Origin: Salipaludibacillus aurantiacus
Lineage (GTDB): Bacteria; Bacillota; Bacilli; Bacillales; Salisediminibacteriaceae
Assembly: GCF_900111295.1 (NCBI RefSeq)
Contig: NZ_FOGT01000003.1
Location: forward strand, 1-64,000
Direction of reading: 5' to 3'
DNA length: 64,000 nucleotides
The position numbers were made by a program, and so were the translations under genes. Of this stretch, positions 59,556-64,000 are shown piece after piece; the stretch's first letter is position 1; each line of letters begins with the position of its first letter. The notes under the pieces are model-generated. The model searched no databases, had not been told where the DNA came from, and saw nothing but the letters and a program-made list of their open reading frames with translations.

Positions 59556-60764
59556 TTCCAAAACTGATTCATATGATTTTTTTATAATTTCAATTGGGTG
59601 TTTTACTTTTTCAACAGCCAGCTGATTAAGCTGGTTCTTACACATTCCGCATTCTGTTACAATATAATCTTTTGTGCTTTCTGCAATAGTCTGCCTCATT
59701 CCGTTTCCTATTCTCATAGACAGCGGGTACTTTTCTTTCTTAAAACCAAATGTTCCGCACTGGCCGCAGCACCCGGCATCCATATCTTCAACCTTGTAAT
59801 CCGGAATAAGCTCAAGTACATCTATAGCAGGGGTCCCTACTCCCTGGCCTTTCATATGGCAAGGAGAAAAATAACCGGCTTTCTCATCAAGAGAAGCTAG
59901 TGACATGTTCAGTTCCCCTTCTTCATAAAGCTTTCTCAGATACTCTTCAGAACCGTAAATATTTTTAGAAACTTTGACTGCTTCTTCTGTTTGAAGGAAC
60001 GCAGGGTAATCTTTTTTTAATGAGCTGGCACAGCTTGAGCATGTTGTGACGATATCATAACCTTCGTTAACGTATAATAGTAAAGAATTTGTATTGCTGG
60101 AGGCGTTTTTCAGCCCCTGCTTCATCTGGCCGTTTGCAAACATAGGAACACCGCAGCATTTCTGTTCAGGCAAAGCAACCTCTATACCGTTGTACTCCAT
60201 CACTTTTATAAAAGCTTCTCCAACGTGGGGAGCATTATATGTGGTGTAACAACCTGAAAAAAAAGCCACTTTTCTCTCCGTGGTTGCTTCTTTCTTTTTA
60301 TATTTCTTTTTAAAATGATTATATTTGTATTCAGGAAATTGTCTTTCAGCAGGAATGTGCATCGTCCACTCCATCAGCTTTCTCGCAGGTTTTATTTTCA
60401 TCACTTTATTGGTTACAGGGGCAAAAGCTGAAGCAAGCTTTCCTACAAGCTCGGCCCTGCTCAGGGTTAAATCGCGTAAAGTTGTACCTGACTTTTCAGC
60501 GTGTACCGCCTTACCGTATGCCGTTAACAAAGAGACATGGACTCCCTCCGGACACGATCTGTCACACGTTCCGCACAAAGTACACAGTTCAATTGACGGT
60601 TCGTTTACGGTTATTTGATTATCTGTTAACCGTTTATATTCTGGTCCGAGGTGCTTCGGTCCCCCAAAGTCCAATGAAACGCCGGAAACCGGACAAATTA
60701 CCGTACAGGCATTGCATTTGAGACACTTATCAAAAGAATTATCTATTACACTCCACTCCGGCAT
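59541..60764 (-). CDS. glpC: Anaerobic glycerol-3-phosphate dehydrogenase subunit C
   Basis: GlpC carries the iron-sulfur clusters and anchors the GlpAB catalytic dimer to the membrane, passing electrons to menaquinone. The 407-residue protein has two ferredoxin-type motifs in the N-terminus (CLKCNACTVICP and CTLCGTCDRSCP) and two cysteine-rich CCG domains (CCGVPMF, CCGQCGTFGF) with CSSCASSLKKDYP. The ATG overlaps glpB by 26 bases; GGAGGG precedes it. Such operons are known from E. coli (anaerobic fumarate/nitrate respiration) and haloarchaea, but are rare in Bacillaceae. Confidence 0.93.
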   Translation of the reverse strand: MPEWSVIDNSFDKCLKCNACTVICPVSGVSLDFGGPKHLGPEYKRLTDNQITVNEPSIELCTLCGTCDRSCPEGVHVSLLTAYGKAVHAEKSGTTLRDLTLSRAELVGKLASAFAPVTNKVMKIKPARKLMEWTMHIPAERQFPEYKYNHFKKKYKKKEATTERKVAFFSGCYTTYNAPHVGEAFIKVMEYNGIEVALPEQKCCGVPMFANGQMKQGLKNASSNTNSLLLYVNEGYDIVTTCSSCASSLKKDYPAFLQTEEAVKVSKNIYGSEEYLRKLYEEGELNMSLASLDEKAGYFSPCHMKGQGVGTPAIDVLELIPDYKVEDMDAGCCGQCGTFGFKKEKYPLSMRIGNGMRQTIAESTKDYIVTECGMCKNQLNQLAVEKVKHPIEIIKKSYESVLEKDRL

Positions 60765-61893
60765 GCTTTTTCCCTCCTGGCGTCTTTTTTGAAAAAGGAA
60801 CAGAATAGCTTGTACAAATCGTATAGATTCCTCCAGCTATCCAAGTATCTGTCCAAGGAACCTTTTTCGTTCCTCCTGCATAATAAACATTTCTTAACTT
60901 ATGTTTATTTGTTCCATCTTTATTTACCGGCTGATTTATAGTTGTGTCTCTGAGCCCGTCAGTTGTCAGTTCCAGCCCCCCGCCAATAATCCCTCCTGTA
61001 GCTATAACAAGTTTTTTCAGCTTGATCCCTTCGTTTGTACCTTCTGTAAACAGATCTGTCACTTTGTCATTTTTCACTTCGACTGAATAGGTGGTCTTAT
61101 TTTCTATAAATCGTATTCCCTGGTTTACTGCATATTTTTTTAAAGCGGAATATAATCGGACAGCCGCTGCATTAGGAGGAAGCCCGGGCGCCTCTGTTAC
61201 ACTGCAGCTAAATGCCTCCTTCAGCTCCTGCATGACCAGCTGGGAATTTTTAATTCCAAGACACGATGGAAGAACCATCATATCGCATGACTTAACATTC
61301 TTTTTTTTCATTTCTTTCTTAAGGGCAGATATTAAGGCCGCTCTTCCTGAAGCTTCGTCAAGCTGTCTGGCCACATCTGCCTGGGAAAGTACTCTCCCGG
61401 CTTTTAGGCCTAAATCTGCACTAAGAGCTGAAACTGACAAACCAGGATACTCTGTGAGCAGATTCTCTTTAACGTAGCGAGGCTGAAAATCGATGATCTC
61501 TTTGATCCCTGCTATAATTATGTCTCCTTCTTCAGGTATTTTGCTGACTGTATGCGGATAGAGGGCAGTTTGTTTTATAAATCCCGCCCCTGTTAATACA
61601 GGTGTAAGTTTTTCAATAGAACCTCTATAAGGAAGGCCTAATTTGCCAGTCAGCGCTTTGAACCAGTCAGCCGCTTCTGACAGTAGCGAATCAGAAATCT
61701 GTTCATTAACGAAAAATGCGCGGGCATCTGTGAGGTTTTCAGATCTGCCCGGGAGCAAATCCATAAATGCGGTAGACTGAATTATTTTGCCGATCCCTTT
61801 GGAGACTACTGCTACATGATTATTGTTTTCTTTAGCGCGTATTGCTGTAAGCAGCCCTGCCAGCCCTTGACCTATGACGACGATATCATACAT
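60739..61893 (-). CDS. glpB: Anaerobic glycerol-3-phosphate dehydrogenase subunit B
   Basis: GlpB is the flavoprotein partner of GlpA (FMN/FAD). The 384-residue protein starts MYDIVVIGQGLAGLLTAI (dinucleotide fold), and shows LPYRGSIEKLTPVLTGAG, LPSCLGIKN, and the C-terminal FAD region YYAGGTKKVPWTD. The start ATG at 61893 overlaps the glpA stop by 8 bases, with GGCGGGAAAGC upstream; the longer frame to 61920 is inside glpA. Translationally coupled on both sides. Confidence 0.92.
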   Translation of the reverse strand: MYDIVVIGQGLAGLLTAIRAKENNNHVAVVSKGIGKIIQSTAFMDLLPGRSENLTDARAFFVNEQISDSLLSEAADWFKALTGKLGLPYRGSIEKLTPVLTGAGFIKQTALYPHTVSKIPEEGDIIIAGIKEIIDFQPRYVKENLLTEYPGLSVSALSADLGLKAGRVLSQADVARQLDEASGRAALISALKKEMKKKNVKSCDMMVLPSCLGIKNSQLVMQELKEAFSCSVTEAPGLPPNAAAVRLYSALKKYAVNQGIRFIENKTTYSVEVKNDKVTDLFTEGTNEGIKLKKLVIATGGIIGGGLELTTDGLRDTTINQPVNKDGTNKHKLRNVYYAGGTKKVPWTDTWIAGGIYTICTSYSVPFSKKTPGGKKHAGVECNR

Positions 61894-63499
61894 GAGCTTT
61901 CCCGCCTTTCTTAATGCCAAGCGACACAGCAGTTACACCTTCCATCATTTTTAACTGCCTGTCTGTCGCCCCGTGCGCAACCACATTCATTCCCTTTTTT
62001 CTTTTATCCATTCCATCTGTTAAAGCTTCTGCAGCTTCCTCTCCCGAGACGCCTTCTTTTTCCACTGCGAGAGCCGCTGTCCTGTGGTAGCAGTAGCTCC
62101 CTTGGCATGGCCCCATTCCCAGTCTCGTTCTGCGCCGAAGGTCTTCCAGGTTAAAATGGTTACTTTGATTAATATATAGCTGTATTTCGGCCCAAGTGAC
62201 TTGCTCGCATTCACAGACTACTCTGTTATCCTCTTCTAAGTTAGAGTGAATCTGACTGTTGTTAATCCCTGCCCATGAACAGAGTTTCTTTTTAGCAAGA
62301 GCCGGTAAACTCGGATGCTTCAGAAATTCTTTGGATTGACGTGGGGGGACGGCAATTTCTTGAGTAAGACAGCCCTGGTGCAGTCCAAGTTTTTCACAAA
62401 TTAAATCTGCCGTTTTTTCAGCCATATAACGAAAAGTGGTTAATTTCCCCCCGGTAATTGTAATAAATCCTTTTAGACCTTCACGCTTCTCATGATCAAG
62501 CAAAGCCATTCCCCTGGTCACGTTACGTCCGCTTAAGTCCTTCTCTCCTTCTTCCTCGAACAGCGGCCTGCTCCCGCTGAATGCTCTGATCGACCGTATG
62601 TTAGAAAGATTTGGAATCAATGCCTTTCCATCTTCCACCATCTGTTTAAATTCTTCTCTTTCCAATGAGGTGTCATCCGGTTTCTCAACATTGCGGCCTG
62701 TTGTTCCAAAAATGGTGACGTCATGGGCAGGCACAAAAATATCAGCATCCCCCGGCATACGGAGCCTGTTTATGACTTGCTTATTAATCCGATGATTTAA
62801 AACAGTAAGCATTCCTTTATTGTTAATCACTTTTAAAGGAATCTGGGCAAGCTTTGCTATATACGCCCCCCATGGGCCTGAGGCATTTACAATAACAGGC
62901 GCATGGATTTCTTTCTCCACGCCTGTATAACGGTCTCTGGCCACAACATAAGATACCTCTGCATTCTTAGTTTCAATTCGGCTGACGGTATGATAAGTGA
63001 GTAAACCTGCTCCCCTATTTAAAGCATCAGCGGCTACATCTGTCAGCATAGTAAAAGGGTCTACAGAAGCGTCAGGCACTCTGTAGACAGCTTCTGCCCT
63101 TTTATTTAAATAAGGTTCCTGCATGAAAGCCTCTTCTAAAGAGATCTTTTCAACAGGTATACCTGTTTCATTACACATATTCACCCATTTATGGACATAA
63201 TCATCGGGATCTTCAGGGATTTTTACAAATAGCCCTCCAGTGTGTTCAATAGACCCCGGCACTGTCTTTTTAAGAATAATATTTTCCCGGTAGCATTCTA
63301 TTGCTGCCTCTTTGTCTTTAACAGCATATCTTCCCCCTGAATGCAAAAGCCCATGATTTCTTGTAGAAGTCCCATGGCCCAAATCAAATTGCTCAACAAG
63401 TATAGTTTTAATTCCCCTTAATGCCAGATCACGCAGGAGCCCGGTACCAGTCATGCCGCCTCCTATAATTACCACTTCTGTTTCAAATTTTTCCCTCAC
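61886..63499 (-). CDS. glpA: Anaerobic glycerol-3-phosphate dehydrogenase subunit A
   Basis: The catalytic FAD subunit oxidising sn-glycerol-3-phosphate to dihydroxyacetone phosphate. The 537-residue protein has the Rossmann start VVIIGGGMTGTGLLRDLALRG, TSTRNHGLLHSGGRYA, ASVDPFTM, ITGGKLTTFRYMAE, and a C-terminal BFD-like [2Fe-2S] domain with CECEQVT and MGPCQGSYC, which distinguishes GlpA from aerobic GlpD. First gene of glpABC; a ribosome site GGGGGG-type (CAGGGGGGATC) precedes the ATG. The operon lies between cccA-gdpd and sigA, an insertion relative to B. subtilis. A TTTGTGAAT motif lies upstream. Confidence 0.95.
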   Translation of the reverse strand: MREKFETEVVIIGGGMTGTGLLRDLALRGIKTILVEQFDLGHGTSTRNHGLLHSGGRYAVKDKEAAIECYRENIILKKTVPGSIEHTGGLFVKIPEDPDDYVHKWVNMCNETGIPVEKISLEEAFMQEPYLNKRAEAVYRVPDASVDPFTMLTDVAADALNRGAGLLTYHTVSRIETKNAEVSYVVARDRYTGVEKEIHAPVIVNASGPWGAYIAKLAQIPLKVINNKGMLTVLNHRINKQVINRLRMPGDADIFVPAHDVTIFGTTGRNVEKPDDTSLEREEFKQMVEDGKALIPNLSNIRSIRAFSGSRPLFEEEGEKDLSGRNVTRGMALLDHEKREGLKGFITITGGKLTTFRYMAEKTADLICEKLGLHQGCLTQEIAVPPRQSKEFLKHPSLPALAKKKLCSWAGINNSQIHSNLEEDNRVVCECEQVTWAEIQLYINQSNHFNLEDLRRRTRLGMGPCQGSYCYHRTAALAVEKEGVSGEEAAEALTDGMDKRKKGMNVVAHGATDRQLKMMEGVTAVSLGIKKGGKAHV

Positions 63500-63532
63500 T
63501 CTGATCCCCCCTGAAAGCTAATAGAAAAACAG

Positions 63533-63541
63533 TTTGTGAAT
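63533..63541 (+). promoter_or_regulatory. ResD-like site upstream of glpA
   Basis: TTTGTGAAT, identical to the consensus I recall for the redox response regulator ResD, about 40 bases before glpA but on the opposite strand. One 9-base match is suggestive only; it also gives a partial Fnr-like TGTGA-N6-gAACA dyad. Confidence 0.35.
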
Positions 63542-63564
63542 AAATGAACATAATAAATAAAATA

Positions 63565-63616
63565 AAAGCCATAAAAGCTTAAGAGGCAGGTACCCCCACT
63601 AAGCTTTTATGGCTTT
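63565..63616 (-). terminator. Terminator of sigA
   Basis: A perfect 17-base stem AAAGCCATAAAAGCTTA/TAAGCTTTTATGGCTTT (63565-63616) with a TTTTATTTTATTT tail on the minus strand, about 100 bases past the sigA stop. Confidence 0.92.
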
Positions 63617-63720
63617 CTCCTTTTCTCCAAGCCACACTATTATATTATCTGACTTGAGCATAGCACAAATAATAAGTTAACAGCCGCCTGTCCGATGACG
63701 ATATTGTGGCATTTAAGCGT

Positions 63721-64000
<280 letters not shown>

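Overview
The window reads as chromosome of a low-GC Gram-positive of the family Bacillaceae. Gene order follows the Bacillus subtilis comG-to-sigA stretch: comGA, yqgY/X/W/V, glcK, yqgQ, gluP, a folate cyclo-ligase, rpmG, pbpA, yqgE, sodA, yqgB, yqfZ, ispG, yqfX, yqfW, zur, yqfT, nfo, cshB, yqfQ, ispH, yqfO, trmK, cccA, sigA. Several acidic extracellular domains and the alkaliphile-type intergenic repeats suggest a salt- or alkali-adapted species, but that is inference. No prophage, CRISPR array, rRNA or intact insertion sequence is visible.

Layout. 0-3 kb: the 5' part of a comG competence operon (comGA, comGB) that stops after comGB. 3-12.7 kb: HTH regulator, yqgY, a MidA-type methyltransferase, a strong promoter/terminator pair enclosing a likely C-rich small RNA, yqgX, yqgW, a DUF1385-YqgV frame fusion, a FetAB-type ABC exporter, glcK and yqgQ. 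12.7-21.7 kb: YueI-like protein, rhomboid protease gluP, HAD hydrolase, a small YqgO-like gene, ldh, a MoeB/ThiF-type E1 enzyme, a DUF92 membrane protein, folate cyclo-ligase, rpmG. 22-31 kb: small membrane proteins, pbpA, an MFS protein, sodA, a HesB-like protein, a tRNA cluster (Ser-UGA, Ile2-CAU, Met-CAU) with a duplicated tRNA half, a Na/Pi symporter and yqgB. 31.2-32.4 kb: a biofilm/sporulation switch with sinR, a short SinR-like paralogue and a convergent 47-codon sinI.

32.7-38.7 kb: nfeD, a MITE-like element, a DUF1002 protein, MFS exporter, yqfZ, ispG, yqfX, yqfW. 38.7-50.5 kb is the main accessory block: intergenic repeats, a zur-controlled zinc ABC transporter with two permeases, tandem ppx-ppk for polyphosphate, a lytic transglycosylase, a second metal (probably manganese) ABC transporter and an orphan sensor histidine kinase. 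50.5-58.5 kb returns to the core yqfT-to-cccA block, with an IS remnant and a repeat between ispH and yqfO. 58.6-63.5 kb: a glycerophosphodiesterase and a complete anaerobic glycerol-3-phosphate dehydrogenase operon glpABC between cccA and sigA. The window ends inside sigA.

How the genes work together: both methylerythritol-phosphate iron-sulfur enzymes (IspG, IspH) are present. Zinc, manganese and phosphate/polyphosphate homeostasis genes cluster together. Lactate dehydrogenase, GlpABC, cytochrome c-550 and a CcoS-like oxidase-assembly peptide point to a facultative respiratory life. The most attractive undescribed items are the candidate small RNA at 6.05-6.16 kb, the rearranged sin locus and the fused DUF1385-YqgV frame.
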